64,000 nucleotides of DNA, from the NCBI RefSeq assembly GCF_038637725.1, contig NZ_CP152052.1:2587501-2651500 (forward strand), read 5' to 3'. The notes beneath the pieces were generated by a model, which searched no databases, had not been told where the DNA came from, and saw only the letters and a list, made by a program, of their open reading frames with translations. The stretch is from Psychrobacillus sp. FSL H8-0483. GTDB taxonomy: Bacteria > Bacillota > Bacilli > Bacillales_A > Planococcaceae. The translations under genes and the position numbers were made by a program. Below, piece by piece: positions 16,925-27,427 of this stretch (position 1 is the stretch's first letter; the number at the start of each line of letters is the position of its first letter).

Positions 16925-19498
16925 TTATAGTCCGCATTTTAATTGCGCGTTACAGTTTGTACATGTGTTACATCCACCCATTTCTTCTACCGTTCCTTTA
17001 CGGCAAACCGGGCAAGTGTCCCCTACTTCTGATCCAATGGTTACATTCGTAGAACGTAAGTCTTGAATAGTATCAATTAATACAATCGGTCGTTTTTCAA
17101 ATACTTTTTCTTCTTGTGCTTGTTCTTGATCATCCAGCGTATTTTCTTCCGCTTTCAGTGTAAGAACTTGAGAATCACGGCTGCCATCAACGTAAACCGT
17201 ACCGCCTTTTGCACCACCGCGGTATAAACGCTCATATACCCCTTCTACTTGTTCCACAGTATATCCTCGTGGAGCATTTACTGTTTTGGAGATAGAACTA
17301 TCAATCCAGCGTTGAATAATACATTGGACATCTGCATGGGCTTCAGGCGCTAACTCCATTGCAGTAACAAACCATTCTGGTAAATTCTGTTCATCTGCAT
17401 TATTATTTGCATGTAAGTATTCTTGTACAATATCTGCTTTTACTTCGATAAATTTACCTAAACGTCCACTTCTATAATAAGTGAAAGAATAGTAGGGTTC
17501 TAGACCTGTTGAAACACCTACCATTGTTCCAGTTGAACCGGTTGGAGCAACTGTTAATAGATGAGAGTTTCGAATACCATTCTCTAAAATGGTTGCTCTA
17601 ATTTCTTCTGGCATTGATTCCATAAAGCCTGTTTCCGTAAAGGCTTTACGAAGTCGATTCGTTTCGTCTTCTGACTCGCCTATTAAGAATGGGAAGCTTC
17701 CACGTTCTTTTGCTAACTCAGCAGATGTTTCGTACGCAGCAATAGCGATCGTTTTAAAGACCTCATCGACTAATACATTACCTTCTTCCGAGCCATATTC
17801 CTTTTCACAATAAATTAAAAGATCTGCAAGCCCCATAACACCTAGTCCTACACGTCTTTCTCCTAAGGCTTGTACTTTATTTTCCTCTAAGAAATACGGA
17901 GTAGCATCAATTACGTTATCTTGCATACGTACACCAACGCTTACCGTTTCTTTTAATGCTTCCAAGTTAACTGTTTTTGTTTCTTTATTTGCAAATTGAG
18001 CTAAATTGACAGCGGCTAAATTACAAACCGAATACGGTGCAAGTGGTTGCTCCCCACAAGGATTTGTCGCTACTACTTTTTGTCCATATGCTCGAGCATT
18101 TGTTTTTTCATTCGCATTGTCTATGAAGAAAATACCTGGTTCTGCAGAGTAAGTAGCACACACATTGATTAGATTCCAAAGCTCTTTCGCTCTCATTGTG
18201 CGATATGTTCTTACTGGATAGCCCATTTGTTCCCATTCACGAACATCTCCGATTTCATGCCAATGTTTGTTATAATAATCCATTTGCTCTGGAGTGTAAG
18301 ATTCAGTTGCAGGGAAACGTAATGCAAAGTCTGCATCTTCCTCCACTGCTTTCATGAAATCGTCTGTCAGTGTTACTGAAATATTCGCACCAGTTAAAAA
18401 TTCAGGATTATGAACCGAATAAGTTCCCCCATCACGCAGTTTTGTTTCTGCATCACGAATTATTTCATCGTTAAAGCCACCTAAGCCAGGAATCGCTTTG
18501 TAGTTTACAATACCTTGGTACATTGCTTCTTCCTGGTTTGTTAACGGTTTGAATTTTAGCTTGTCCTTCGCTAATTGTTTAATCGTTTCATCATTTGTGT
18601 TTTCAATCAAGAAACGTAGAATTCGCGGATTTTGCATCTTAGAAATGATGAATTCTGCAATATCAGGGTGCCAGTCGGCTAACATAATCATTTGTGCTCC
18701 CCTGCGTGATCCACCTTGTTCCACAAGATGTGTCAATTTAGCTATATCATCTAACCAAGAAACAGATCCGGAAGATTTTCCGTTTACTCCACGAGCAAGA
18801 GTGTTTCGTGGACGTAGGGTCGAACCGTTTGTTCCAACTCCACCACCACGACTCATAATTTCCATCACTTGTTTACGATGATCACTAATTCCTTCACGAG
18901 AATCAGCAACAAATGGCATCACATAACAGTTAAAGTATGTTACATCTGTTCCAGTTCCTGCTCCATAAAGTACTCGTCCAGCAGGAATGAATTTTAATGT
19001 AACTAATTGTTGATAAAACTTTTCAAACCATTCTTTTCGCTTTTCCTCTGTTTTTTCCACAGAAGCAAGACCCGTGGCATTACGTTTCGCAATTTGTTCA
19101 TAAAACACTTCAAGCGGTTTTTCAATAATATTAAGTGAACGTTTCACAATACCTGACTGTAACTCGTCATTGTCATCGATTGCACTACGGTAGTCTTCTT
19201 CGATTAATACTTCGGCAGTTTTTGTCGAATGATCAATCGATACAATATGACCTAACCCACGTGCAGGAAATTTAGGATCTGCTTTTACCGTCAAAACGAC
19301 AAAATCTCCTGCTTTTAGCGTTTTCTTTTCCGTATCTTTAAATGAATAACGGTCAATCATAACTAATCGGGAAACACCTTTGTGTGTTAATTTCATATCT
19401 TCTGTAATTGGGTGTACTTGTGGAAATAATTCAATGTCTTTGTTTAACTGTTCAATGTTAATGGTTGCATTTTTATTCTGAGATGCTAATACCATCAT
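16925..19498 (-). CDS. nrdJ: Vitamin B12-dependent (class II) ribonucleotide reductase
   Basis: An 857-residue single-subunit reductase that makes deoxyribonucleotides with adenosylcobalamin and needs no oxygen. Signatures are FNCYVMP, the MEIMSRGGGVG loop, NPCGEQPLAPYSVCNLAAVN with the catalytic cysteine, and a C-terminal redox tail with CPVC and CNTCTNC pairs. Two ATGs (19498, 19495) follow GGGAGG. Two NrdR boxes lie upstream. Many Bacilli use class Ib instead, so this is a lineage marker. Confidence 0.96.
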   Translation of the reverse strand: MMVLASQNKNATINIEQLNKDIELFPQVHPITEDMKLTHKGVSRLVMIDRYSFKDTEKKTLKAGDFVVLTVKADPKFPARGLGHIVSIDHSTKTAEVLIEEDYRSAIDDNDELQSGIVKRSLNIIEKPLEVFYEQIAKRNATGLASVEKTEEKRKEWFEKFYQQLVTLKFIPAGRVLYGAGTGTDVTYFNCYVMPFVADSREGISDHRKQVMEIMSRGGGVGTNGSTLRPRNTLARGVNGKSSGSVSWLDDIAKLTHLVEQGGSRRGAQMIMLADWHPDIAEFIISKMQNPRILRFLIENTNDETIKQLAKDKLKFKPLTNQEEAMYQGIVNYKAIPGLGGFNDEIIRDAETKLRDGGTYSVHNPEFLTGANISVTLTDDFMKAVEEDADFALRFPATESYTPEQMDYYNKHWHEIGDVREWEQMGYPVRTYRTMRAKELWNLINVCATYSAEPGIFFIDNANEKTNARAYGQKVVATNPCGEQPLAPYSVCNLAAVNLAQFANKETKTVNLEALKETVSVGVRMQDNVIDATPYFLEENKVQALGERRVGLGVMGLADLLIYCEKEYGSEEGNVLVDEVFKTIAIAAYETSAELAKERGSFPFLIGESEDETNRLRKAFTETGFMESMPEEIRATILENGIRNSHLLTVAPTGSTGTMVGVSTGLEPYYSFTYYRSGRLGKFIEVKADIVQEYLHANNNADEQNLPEWFVTAMELAPEAHADVQCIIQRWIDSSISKTVNAPRGYTVEQVEGVYERLYRGGAKGGTVYVDGSRDSQVLTLKAEENTLDDQEQAQEEKVFEKRPIVLIDTIQDLRSTNVTIGSEVGDTCPVCRKGTVEEMGGCNTCTNCNAQLKCGL

Positions 19499-19526
19499 AT
19501 TGCCTCCCTTTAATTTATAATTTTCA

Positions 19527-19575
19527 ACACTATATATAGTATAATTTCATTTACAAACGATACTATATGTTGTGT
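19527..19575 (-). promoter_or_regulatory. Pair of NrdR boxes upstream of nrdJ
   Basis: Two near-palindromic 16-mers, ACACTATATATAGTAT at 19527-19542 and ATACTATATGTTGTGT at 19560-19575, start 33 bases apart, about three helical turns. This fits the paired NrdR operator (ACACWATATATWGTGT-like) that represses ribonucleotide reductase genes. Confidence 0.8.
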
Positions 19576-19652
19576 TATTTTGCAAATGACCCGATCTGAT
19601 GAAAACCTATATGTATCAGTAGTCAATGGACTAATTTACCAAAAAAAAAAAA

Positions 19653-20489
19653 TTATTTTTTATAGTTCCACTCATCATTTGCATAACGCCTGTTTTCAAG
19701 GTCTTTAACGTAGTTTTCTTGTTCCTCCGTTAACGTAAATTCAACTAAATCTATTTGTAATGCATCTTCAAATCCTTTTTTAAATGCTACTTTGCATTCG
19801 TCGACCGTTACCGGTTTTTGTATTAATTTGTTGATGGCAACAGCTTTTTGCGATAAGCTATTTTTTACTCTTTTTCTCAGTTCATCCGAAGAAAATTTAA
19901 ATGTTTGAATAAGTTTTTCTTCATCTAGATCTAATAGAATTGCACCATGTTGTAATATGACACCTTTTTGTCTTGTTTGTGCACTACCCGCTACTTTTTT
20001 ACCTTCTACAACAAGCTCATACCAACTTGGTGTATCAAAACAAACAGCGGTCCTCGGTTTTTTTAAATCCTGCTTTTTTTCTACCGTATTTGGTATAGAG
20101 AAGTAAGCTTCTAATCCAAGATTCTGAAAACCTAATAATATGCCTTCACTAATAACACGATATGCTTCTGTCACTGTGGCTGGCATATCTGGATAACTCT
20201 CCGAAACAATTACACTATACGTTAGCTCATGTTCGTGGAGTACGCCTCTTCCACCAGTAGGTCTTCTAACAAATCCTAACCCTAAACGCTCTACTGCTTC
20301 CATATCAATTTCTTTTTCAACGGATTGAAAATAACCAATGGATAAAGTTGCAGGATTCCATTCATAAAATCGAACTACTGGCGGAATAAGCCCTTCACTA
20401 TGCCAATCTAGCAACGCTTCATCCAGTGCCATGTTATAAGATGGACTACAAGCACCTGAATTAATAAAATACCATTTTGTCTTTTCCAT
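19653..20489 (-). CDS. lipM: Octanoyltransferase LipM
   Basis: Transfers octanoyl from ACP to GcvH, the first step of lipoate assembly in Bacilli. The 278-residue protein equals B. subtilis LipM in length. [19 protein letters not shown] forms the substrate pocket and the catalytic cysteine is C150 in [15 protein letters not shown] 20489 is preferred over TTG 20492 because of spacing to GGGGGAG. It is divergent from the rhodanese gene and near gcvT-gcvP, whose GcvH partner is its acceptor. Confidence 0.93.
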   Translation of the reverse strand: MEKTKWYFINSGACSPSYNMALDEALLDWHSEGLIPPVVRFYEWNPATLSIGYFQSVEKEIDMEAVERLGLGFVRRPTGGRGVLHEHELTYSVIVSESYPDMPATVTEAYRVISEGILLGFQNLGLEAYFSIPNTVEKKQDLKKPRTAVCFDTPSWYELVVEGKKVAGSAQTRQKGVILQHGAILLDLDEEKLIQTFKFSSDELRKRVKNSLSQKAVAINKLIQKPVTVDECKVAFKKGFEDALQIDLVEFTLTEEQENYVKDLENRRYANDEWNYKK

Positions 20490-20590
20490 CAAAACTCCCC
20501 CTCACAATGCTATTCATTTTATCAAATAGATTGTATTGTATCTAGCAAATCTTTTATAATGAATATGTAAACATAGAAAGGGGAAAGACC

Positions 20591-20974
20591 GTGTTAGATT
20601 TTCTGTATATAATCATCGCAGTACTAGTCATCTTTTTAGTCTATGCAGGTATTTCTGCATTCCGACTGAAGAAAGCCGTAACTAACCTTACGCAAGAACA
20701 ATTCATCGAAGGCTATCGTAAAGCGCAATTAATCGATGTAAGAGAACCAAAAGAATTTGATGGAGGACATATTTTAGGAGCTAGAAACATTCCATCCTCT
20801 CAACTTCGTCAGCGTTACAAAGAAATTCGCCCAGACAAACCAGTTTATTTATATTGTCAAAGCAGTGCTCGAAGTGCTCGTGCAGCAATGTTTTTAAAGA
20901 AAAAAGGCTATACACAAATTCACCAGCTTCAAGGCGGTTTCCGCGGTTGGACTGGCAAGATTAAATCCAAATAA
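20591..20974 (+). CDS. yqhL: Rhodanese-like protein YqhL
   Basis: A 127-residue membrane-anchored rhodanese. One N-terminal hydrophobic segment (2-22) is followed by a rhodanese domain with DVREPKEFDGGHI and the active-site loop YCQSSARSARAA (catalytic cysteine in YCQ). The start is GTG 20591 after AAAGGGGAAAG. Likely sulfur transfer or thiol chemistry at the membrane; the substrate is unknown. Confidence 0.92.
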   Translation: MLDFLYIIIAVLVIFLVYAGISAFRLKKAVTNLTQEQFIEGYRKAQLIDVREPKEFDGGHILGARNIPSSQLRQRYKEIRPDKPVYLYCQSSARSARAAMFLKKKGYTQIHQLQGGFRGWTGKIKSK

Positions 20975-20979
20975 TACAT

Positions 20980-21011
20980 AAGGTTCTTCTATTTCAGAGG
21001 AACCTTTTTTG
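20980..21011 (+). terminator. Terminator of yqhL
   Basis: AGGTTCTTCT/AGAGGAACCT stem followed by TTTTTT. Confidence 0.85.
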
Positions 21012-21035
21012 TTAGAGAAGAAAGTTTAAACTTCT

Positions 21036-21085
21036 TCCGTACTTAGTTAGTACTAGTCTCCTATCGCCTTGCGCTTTTCTTATTG
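21036..21085 (-). repeat. Fragment of repeat family A (5' end only, inverted)
   Basis: Read on the minus strand it begins AATAAGAAAAGCGCAAGGCG, matching the first 20 or so bases of the family A copies at 22384 and 40084. The rest is unrelated. It sits just before the AAA ATPase gene, whose other side carries a full copy. Confidence 0.5.
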
Positions 21086-21111
21086 AATCATCCCACTTTT
21101 GGAGGTACTGC

Positions 21112-22380
21112 ATGCACAAGCATATTTTATTTTCCCACAATGAAGATTTCAGACATTCCCATCCGAACTATGAAGACTACGCAATTGTCTCTAAACGAGC
21201 TATTAATTTCTTAAAAGAACGTCGTCTCGGCAATTGGCAAGCTATCGATATTGGAGAGTCCATTTTGCAACTGGATAGTAATTTATTAGAAATGATGGAG
21301 AACCATCTCATAACGTATGAAGTATTAGCGTCCATATTCGAAACGAAAACTCAGGGCAAAATAACAAGTAAATCACAATTGTCGATTGAAAGCAAATTAG
21401 AGATTGTGGAAACGTTCGATAATAATCTCATCTTTTTTCCAGAATATGATGTAGCTATGACACTTGTCTTTAATTATTCTGGTGGTAACACTTGGCCAGA
21501 ATATCATTTTTTTGCAACTTCTACCGAAACCGCTCTTGCTTTTCTGAAAGAAATTAATGAAAAGATGCGTCAATTACTAATGCAATCCGTTACGTATTTG
21601 GTTGATACTGAACATGGAGTACAACGTAGAAAATATGGGGAACAAGCATCGGTAAATAGAGAAGATGTATTACTAGACGAAAGTATTAAACAGGATATTT
21701 TCCGTTCCATTGATGAATTTTTTAAGGAAGAGGGACATTTTTTTAAAGAGTATGGTCTCCCATATAAACGTGGTATTTTACTATACGGGTCACCTGGCAA
21801 TGGAAAAACTACTTTAGTTAAATCCATAACAGGCTCAACAAAAGCTCCTGTTGTGTATTGGCAAATTACCGAATTCACTGGCAGTCATTCTGTACAAGAA
21901 GTGTTTGGAATTGTCACGAGATTAGCACCTGCCATATTAGTAATCGAGGATATTGATTCAATGCCAGAATACACTCGTTCTGTCTTTTTAAACACGCTAG
22001 ACGGCGCTCAATCAAGAGAAGGATTATTTATCATCGGTACAACTAATTACCCTCAGAAAATCGATCCTGCGCTTATTAATCGTGCTGGCCGATTTGATCG
22101 GGCCTATGAAATACCTTCCCCTTCTGAAAAAGTTCGAGAAAGCTATTTACACAAATTGGATATCAAGCAAATTTTTACAGACGAACAACTTGTCGATATG
22201 GCCAAACGTACAAAAGGTCTTTCTATGTCACAGTTAAATGAGCTCTATATGTCTGTTGCTTTGAATTGGCATTACGACGGAAAGCTAGCCTACGAAAAAC
22301 GTATCGAGGAACTACTCAAGCAGAATAAGCGATCAATCAAGAATGAATGGGATAAAGATGAGCATTCTATTGGATTTTAA
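21112..22380 (+). CDS. AAA family ATPase
   Basis: A 422-residue protein with an unassigned N-terminal half (1-200) and one AAA module: Walker A GSPGNGKT at 226-233, Walker B ILVIEDID at 275-282, sensor TTN near 310 and an arginine-finger region INRAGRFDR. GGAGG is 6 bases before ATG 21112. Length and single module resemble the Bacillus YjoB type, a chaperone-like ATPase, but I cannot confirm that from sequence alone. It is a lone plus-strand gene between repeat copies. Confidence 0.8.
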   Translation: MHKHILFSHNEDFRHSHPNYEDYAIVSKRAINFLKERRLGNWQAIDIGESILQLDSNLLEMMENHLITYEVLASIFETKTQGKITSKSQLSIESKLEIVETFDNNLIFFPEYDVAMTLVFNYSGGNTWPEYHFFATSTETALAFLKEINEKMRQLLMQSVTYLVDTEHGVQRRKYGEQASVNREDVLLDESIKQDIFRSIDEFFKEEGHFFKEYGLPYKRGILLYGSPGNGKTTLVKSITGSTKAPVVYWQITEFTGSHSVQEVFGIVTRLAPAILVIEDIDSMPEYTRSVFLNTLDGAQSREGLFIIGTTNYPQKIDPALINRAGRFDRAYEIPSPSEKVRESYLHKLDIKQIFTDEQLVDMAKRTKGLSMSQLNELYMSVALNWHYDGKLAYEKRIEELLKQNKRSIKNEWDKDEHSIGF

Positions 22381-22383
22381 AAA

Positions 22384-22623
22384 GTAAGAAAAGCGCAAGC
22401 GCCCTCTAAGTACAAAACCTGTCTTGTATCGTTTTCGGAGATCTTTGAACAGACTTATTGCTATATCACTACCGATTGATTTTTTAGAGAGGCTGGTCGT
22501 GACTAACGTCACGACCAGCCTCTCTTTTCTCGGTAATCTTATGGCGTTTGCCTGTCCGTCGCCTCATTCAACAGTACGAATAAGGTTAAGATCTTTTTGA
22601 ATAATGAGTGAAAAGATGCTTCC
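22384..22623 (+). repeat. Repeat family A, full copy 1 (structured, carries a terminator hairpin)
   Basis: About 240 bases nearly identical to 40084-40323 (roughly 14 differences). It contains a perfect 17-bp hairpin with arms 22487-22503 and 22508-22524 and loop TAAC, nested inside an ACCGA/TCGGT pairing, followed by a T-rich stretch. It begins 4 bases after the ATPase stop, so it probably terminates that transcript. The rest of the gap to 22741 holds no gene. Confidence 0.85.
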
Positions 22624-22741
22624 TACCCTTTTAAAAAGGAGGTTGTTATATTAGTCACCTTCCTCCTATGGTATTAAGATAAACAGAGTAGTAAATTTGT
22701 CGTTTTTATGAGAAGTTCGAGCGTATGCTTCTCGTTTCTTG

Positions 22742-23137
22742 TCATAGTTTAAATAACAGTTCCAAAATAAGTGCAGCAAAAGGGAGCCATATTGCAAATG
22801 CAAAATGTACATAATATTCTTTTGAGTGTTTGGCATGCTTTTTTACCATATATCCTCTGTAAGCATACAAAACAGACATAAAAAGAAATAGCCATATTCC
22901 TAAAGGAATGGGATTTAGCGGACGATATATCCCATTTTCCAATTCTGAGATACTTGCAAATAGTATCCCGACAAGAGCAATAAACAAAAGAACTCCCTCC
23001 ACGATCACCTGGTCAGAGTTAAATCGTTTCGTATACTTAAGCTTCTTTGGTAAATGATATTTCTTTTTGACAAACCTATCTAAAATAAAAATACTAGCTA
23101 ATATTAAACAGCTTAAAAAAATCTTAACCCAAAAGAT
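22742..23137 (-). CDS. DUF4181-type membrane protein, apparent ATC start
   Basis: The open frame begins after a TAG at 23141 and has no ATG, GTG or TTG until GTG 23008, which would cut off a membrane segment. AAAGGGTGG lies 6 bases before ATC 23137, giving 131 residues. The N-terminus then reads as a membrane anchor (IFWVKIFLS...) plus a basic loop KKKYHLPKKLKYTKRF, followed by three more membrane segments. This fits the DUF4181 family in length and layout. Function unknown. Confidence 0.65.
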   Translation of the reverse strand: MFWVKIFLSCLILASIFILDRFVKKKYHLPKKLKYTKRFNSDQVIVEGVLLFIALVGILFASISELENGIYRPLNPIPLGIWLFLFMSVLYAYRGYMVKKHAKHSKEYYVHFAFAIWLPFAALILELLFKL

Positions 23138-23366
23138 GTTCTACCACCCTTTCTTCAACAGCATATGTTGAAAAGTAAGTACTCTAAAAATAACTCTATG
23201 ATTCCCCTAAATTAGCGTGCGTGTTAATTCAGCTGAACTTTTCACGCTCTTCCCCCACTTGCTCCCTAGTCAACTTCACTATCCTTTTTATACGGTAAAT
23301 TGTTAGGAAAGTTTCAAATTTGTTAATTTTTTCAACATAATCATTACTTTTGGATTTCTACGATAT
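23138..23366. other. Intergenic region without recognised features
   Basis: About 230 AT-rich bases between the DUF4181 gene and the gcvPB terminator. I see no coding frame with support and no repeat. Confidence 0.5.
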
Positions 23367-23401
23367 AAAAAAGCGCGATCCATATTAGGATCGCGCTTTT
23401 T
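23367..23401 (-). terminator. Terminator of the glycine cleavage operon
   Basis: AAAGCGCGATCC/GGATCGCGCTTT stem flanked by T-rich ends, directly after gcvPB. Confidence 0.9.
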
Positions 23402-23404
23402 ACT

Positions 23405-24865
23405 TTATGCTTTTGTGTAACGTAATACTGGTTTACGCGCAGCTTTTGTCTCGTCTAATCGATTAATAACCGTTGTGTGTGGTGCATGTTGAACGATTTC
23501 TGGGTTTTCTTCTACCTCTTTTGCAATTTGAATCATCGCATCACAGAAAGCGTCTAATGTTTCTTTAGATTCTGTTTCGGTTGGTTCGATCATCATACCT
23601 TCCTCTACATTCAATGGGAAGTAGATTGTTGGTGGATGGTATCCGAAATCAAGAAGACGTTTTGCTATATCAAGTGTACGAACGCCTAATTTCTTTTGAC
23701 GACGACCACTTAGAACGAACTCATGCTTACAATGACGATTGTATGGCAGATCGTAATACGCTTCTAAACGTCTCATCATATAGTTTGCATTTAATACTGC
23801 ATACTCGGTAACTGCTTTTAGACCATCTGGACCCATTGAACGAATGTATGTGTAAGCACGAACATTAATTCCAAAGTTTCCGTAGAATGGTTTTACGCGA
23901 CCAATCGTTTGTGGACGATTGTATTCGAACGTATATTTGTCATCTTCTTTAACAAGTACTGGACTTGGTAAGAACGGAATTAGGTCAGCTTTAACTCCAA
24001 CTGGACCAGAACCTGGACCACCACCGCCGTGAGGACCTGTAAATGTCTTATGCAAGTTTAAGTGAACACAGTCAAAGCCCATGTCTCCAGGACGTGCCTT
24101 AGACATTACAGCGTTTAAGTTAGCTCCATCATAATAAAGCTTACCTCCAACACCGTGGATGATTTCTGCTAATTCTAAAATGCTTTCTTCAAATAAACCT
24201 AATGTATTTGGATTAGTCAGCATTAGAGCAGCTGTATCAGGACCAGCAACACGACGTAAGTCTTCTAAATCTACTAAACCATTTTCATCTGATTTAACCG
24301 TAATAGTTTCAAAACCTGCGACAGTCGCTGATGCAGGATTTGTACCATGAGCAGAGTCAGGAACAATTACTTTTGTACGGTGCGTATCGCCATTTGCTTC
24401 ATGGAATGCACGGATCATCATAAGCGCTGTCCATTCACCATGTGCTCCAGCAGCTGGTTGAAGCGTTACTTCATCCATACCAGTAATTTCTACTAAAGAT
24501 TGTTGCAATTCATACATTAATTCCATTGCACCTTGTACAGAAGACTCATCTTGTAGCGGGTGAATGTTAGCAAATCCAGGGAAACGAGCAACTGATTCGT
24601 TTATTTTTGGATTGTACTTCATCGTACAAGATCCAAGTGGATAAAATCCTGAATCTACCCCGTGGTTACGGTTAGATAAAGCTGTATAGTGACGCATAAT
24701 ATCAAGCTCAGATACTTCCGGTAATTCTGCTTCTTCTTCGCGAAGCATACCTTGTGGTAATAGAGTAGCTAGATCTACTTCTGGCACATCCAGTTCAGGT
24801 AAGTTATACCCAACACGGCCTTCTTTCGTAATTTCAAAAATTAGTGGTTGATTATCCTTATGCAT
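23405..24865 (-). CDS. gcvPB: Glycine dehydrogenase (decarboxylating) subunit 2
   Basis: PLP-binding half of the P protein that decarboxylates glycine and loads aminomethyl onto lipoyl-GcvH. The 486-residue protein contains the PLP lysine in [16 protein letters not shown] and the SCTMKYNPK and [10 protein letters not shown] regions. ATG 24865 gives the family N-terminus [10 protein letters not shown]; the gene overlaps gcvPA by 8 bases. Confidence 0.96.
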   Translation of the reverse strand: MHKDNQPLIFEITKEGRVGYNLPELDVPEVDLATLLPQGMLREEEAELPEVSELDIMRHYTALSNRNHGVDSGFYPLGSCTMKYNPKINESVARFPGFANIHPLQDESSVQGAMELMYELQQSLVEITGMDEVTLQPAAGAHGEWTALMMIRAFHEANGDTHRTKVIVPDSAHGTNPASATVAGFETITVKSDENGLVDLEDLRRVAGPDTAALMLTNPNTLGLFEESILELAEIIHGVGGKLYYDGANLNAVMSKARPGDMGFDCVHLNLHKTFTGPHGGGGPGSGPVGVKADLIPFLPSPVLVKEDDKYTFEYNRPQTIGRVKPFYGNFGINVRAYTYIRSMGPDGLKAVTEYAVLNANYMMRRLEAYYDLPYNRHCKHEFVLSGRRQKKLGVRTLDIAKRLLDFGYHPPTIYFPLNVEEGMMIEPTETESKETLDAFCDAMIQIAKEVEENPEIVQHAPHTTVINRLDETKAARKPVLRYTKA

Positions 24866-26204
24866 AAAGAGCCCCCATTTCTTGCACGAGTGCATCTATT
24901 TCTTCTTTTGTACGTTGTTCTGTAACAGCAATTAACACATGATTTTTAAGGTCTGCATTTACTCTACCTAGATCGAAACCACCGATAATTCCTTTTTCAA
25001 GAAGTACTTTGTTTGCATCTGCAACTGCACCGTTCACTTTTACGACGATTTCATTGAAATGAGCTCCTTGGAAAGGAACTTCAAATCCAGCTTTTTCAAA
25101 CGCTTGTTTTGCATAATGTGTCTTCGTGATATTTTGAATCGCGATTTCTTTTACACCTTTTTTACCAAGTGCTGTCATTGCAACAGAAGCCGCTAGTGCG
25201 TTTAACGCTTGGTTCGAACAAATATTTGAAGTAGCTTTGTCACGACGAATATGTTGTTCACGAGCTTGTAAAGTTAATACAAATCCACGACGACCTTCTT
25301 CATCTGTTGTTTCACCAACTAGACGACCAGGAACTTTACGCATTAATTTAGAAGATACTGCAAAGAAACCACAGTGTGGACCACCAAATGCTTCAGAAAT
25401 TCCAAATGGCTGAGCATCTCCAACTGTAATATCTGCTCCAAATTTACCAGGAGGTGTTAGTGCACCTAATGCAAGTGGGTTAGCAGAAACAACAAATAGC
25501 GCTTTTTGAGCATGCGTCAGTTGTTCTATTTTAGCTAAATCTTCAATTTGTCCAAAGAAGTTTGGATACTGTACTAAAACAGCAGCTGTTTCTTCATCTA
25601 CTAATCCTTCTAAAATCGCTAAATCAGTTACTCCATCTTTCGTTGGAACAGTAACTACTTCCACGTTTTGACCTTTGGCATACATTTTAACAACGTCAAT
25701 ATATTCAGGATGAACAGCTTCCGAAACAACTAATTTTTTTCTGCGAGTATGACCTGCTGCTAAGTTACCTGCTTCTGCAAGTGCAGTCCCACCGTCATAC
25801 ATAGATGAGTTAGCAAGCTCCATTCCAGTTAATTCACAAATCATTGTTTGGAATTCAAATATAGCTTGTAGCTCCCCTTGTGAAATTTCTGGTTGATAAG
25901 GAGTATACGCCGTGTAAAATTCTGAACGAGAGATCACGTGATCAACGATGATTGGCTTAAAGTGATCATAAACTCCAGCACCTAAAAAGGAGGCGTATTG
26001 TTTGCTATCTGCATTTTTACTCGCAAGTGCAGATAATTCTTTTAATAATGCTGATTCCGCTTTAGCTGGATTAATATTATACTCACCTTTAAAACGTACT
26101 TTCTCCGGAATGTCTGCAAACAGTTCATCAATAGTGGAAATGCCAATTACATCTAACATTTCCTTTTGATCTTGTTCAGTCATTGGTAAATAACGATGCT
26201 TCAT
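24858..26204 (-). CDS. gcvPA: Glycine dehydrogenase (decarboxylating) subunit 1
   Basis: Partner half of the split P protein. It starts [12 protein letters not shown] at ATG 26204 and is 448 residues, the same as in B. subtilis. Conserved stretches are [30 protein letters not shown] and [19 protein letters not shown] precedes the start. Middle gene of gcvT-gcvPA-gcvPB. Confidence 0.96.
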   Translation of the reverse strand: MKHRYLPMTEQDQKEMLDVIGISTIDELFADIPEKVRFKGEYNINPAKAESALLKELSALASKNADSKQYASFLGAGVYDHFKPIIVDHVISRSEFYTAYTPYQPEISQGELQAIFEFQTMICELTGMELANSSMYDGGTALAEAGNLAAGHTRRKKLVVSEAVHPEYIDVVKMYAKGQNVEVVTVPTKDGVTDLAILEGLVDEETAAVLVQYPNFFGQIEDLAKIEQLTHAQKALFVVSANPLALGALTPPGKFGADITVGDAQPFGISEAFGGPHCGFFAVSSKLMRKVPGRLVGETTDEEGRRGFVLTLQAREQHIRRDKATSNICSNQALNALAASVAMTALGKKGVKEIAIQNITKTHYAKQAFEKAGFEVPFQGAHFNEIVVKVNGAVADANKVLLEKGIIGGFDLGRVNADLKNHVLIAVTEQRTKEEIDALVQEMGALYA

Positions 26205-26229
26205 CAATGGACAACCTCTTTCTGCAAAA

Positions 26230-27333
26230 TTATTTTTGTCGTTTATAAAATGGTGTTGCAACCGTAATAGCTTTTAATCGTTTATTTCTGATTTCAATTT
26301 CTATTTCTTTACCGATTTCAGCAAATTTTGCGTCAATTAACGCGAGACCAATATTTTTCTTCAATGTAGGAGATTGCGTTCCTGTTGTCACAAAACCGAT
26401 TTGCTCTTCTCCTGCGAAGACTGGGTATCCAGTGCGTGGAATTCCTTTATCAATCATTTCAATTCCAATACTTCTTCTAGGTACTCCATTTTCTTTTTGG
26501 TCGGCTAAAACAGATTTACCGTTGAAATCCTGTTCTTTATTTAGTTTTACGACAAAGCCTAAACCTGCTTCTAATGGAGTTATATCTTTCGAAAGCTCTT
26601 GGCCATATAAAGGTAAGCATGCTTCAAAACGTAAAGTGTCGCGCGCTCCAAGGCCGCAGGGAAGAATTCCTTCTTCTTTACCTGTTTCTAGGATGCTGCT
26701 CCATAATTCCGTAACATCACTGCTTGCTGCGTAAATTTCAAATCCATCCTCACCTGTATAACCTGTTCGAGAAACTAGAACAGACTTACCTGCAATCTCG
26801 ACTTGATCCGCAAAACGAAAGAATTTGATATCTTCAAGATTATGGGAAGTAAGCTTTTGTAAAATACGCTCGGCAAGAGGTCCTTGTATCGCAAGTAATC
26901 CGTATTCATTGGATTTATTTACTAACTCAACATCGCCCGATGCATTTTGTTGCATCCACTTAAAGTCTTTTTCTATATTACCTGCATTCACTACTAGTAA
27001 GTAATGATTCTCTTCTAATTTGTAAACTAGCAAATCATCTACAATTCCGCCATCTTGATAGCACATTGCAGTATATTGCGCCTGACCCTCTACTAATTTG
27101 GAGATATCATTTGTCATTAATTTTTGTAAAAATGCTTCACTTGCTGAACCTGTAACGATTATTTCTCCCATATGTGAGACATCAAACAATCCTGCTTTTG
27201 TTCTTACTGCTTCATGTTCTGCTTTAATACTAGAAAATTGCACAGGTAATTCCCAGCCACCAAAATCAATTGTTTTTCCTCCATAGGCTGCGTAGACATC
27301 AAATAAAGGTGTTCGTTTCAATTGCTCTGACAA
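26230..27333 (-). CDS. gcvT: Glycine cleavage system T protein (aminomethyltransferase)
   Basis: Moves the methylene group from lipoyl-GcvH to tetrahydrofolate, releasing ammonia. The 367-residue protein has [37 protein letters not shown] and [13 protein letters not shown] motifs. The start is TTG 27333, 7 bases after GGAGG; no ATG yields a complete domain. Controlled by the tandem glycine riboswitch upstream. Confidence 0.96.
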   Translation of the reverse strand: MSEQLKRTPLFDVYAAYGGKTIDFGGWELPVQFSSIKAEHEAVRTKAGLFDVSHMGEIIVTGSASEAFLQKLMTNDISKLVEGQAQYTAMCYQDGGIVDDLLVYKLEENHYLLVVNAGNIEKDFKWMQQNASGDVELVNKSNEYGLLAIQGPLAERILQKLTSHNLEDIKFFRFADQVEIAGKSVLVSRTGYTGEDGFEIYAASSDVTELWSSILETGKEEGILPCGLGARDTLRFEACLPLYGQELSKDITPLEAGLGFVVKLNKEQDFNGKSVLADQKENGVPRRSIGIEMIDKGIPRTGYPVFAGEEQIGFVTTGTQSPTLKKNIGLALIDAKFAEIGKEIEIEIRNKRLKAITVATPFYKRQK

Positions 27334-27427
27334 AATATCTCCTCCTTCAATAATACACACATAAAAAAGCGAATGACCCCATGATGCTGCAACAAGGTTC
27401 GAAAGCTGTTCTTTCTAATCTGTCGCA

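Noticed and set aside
19576-19652. Cobalamin riboswitch before nrdJ
   Set aside because: The leader is too short and lacks the conserved B12-box; NrdR boxes explain the control region.
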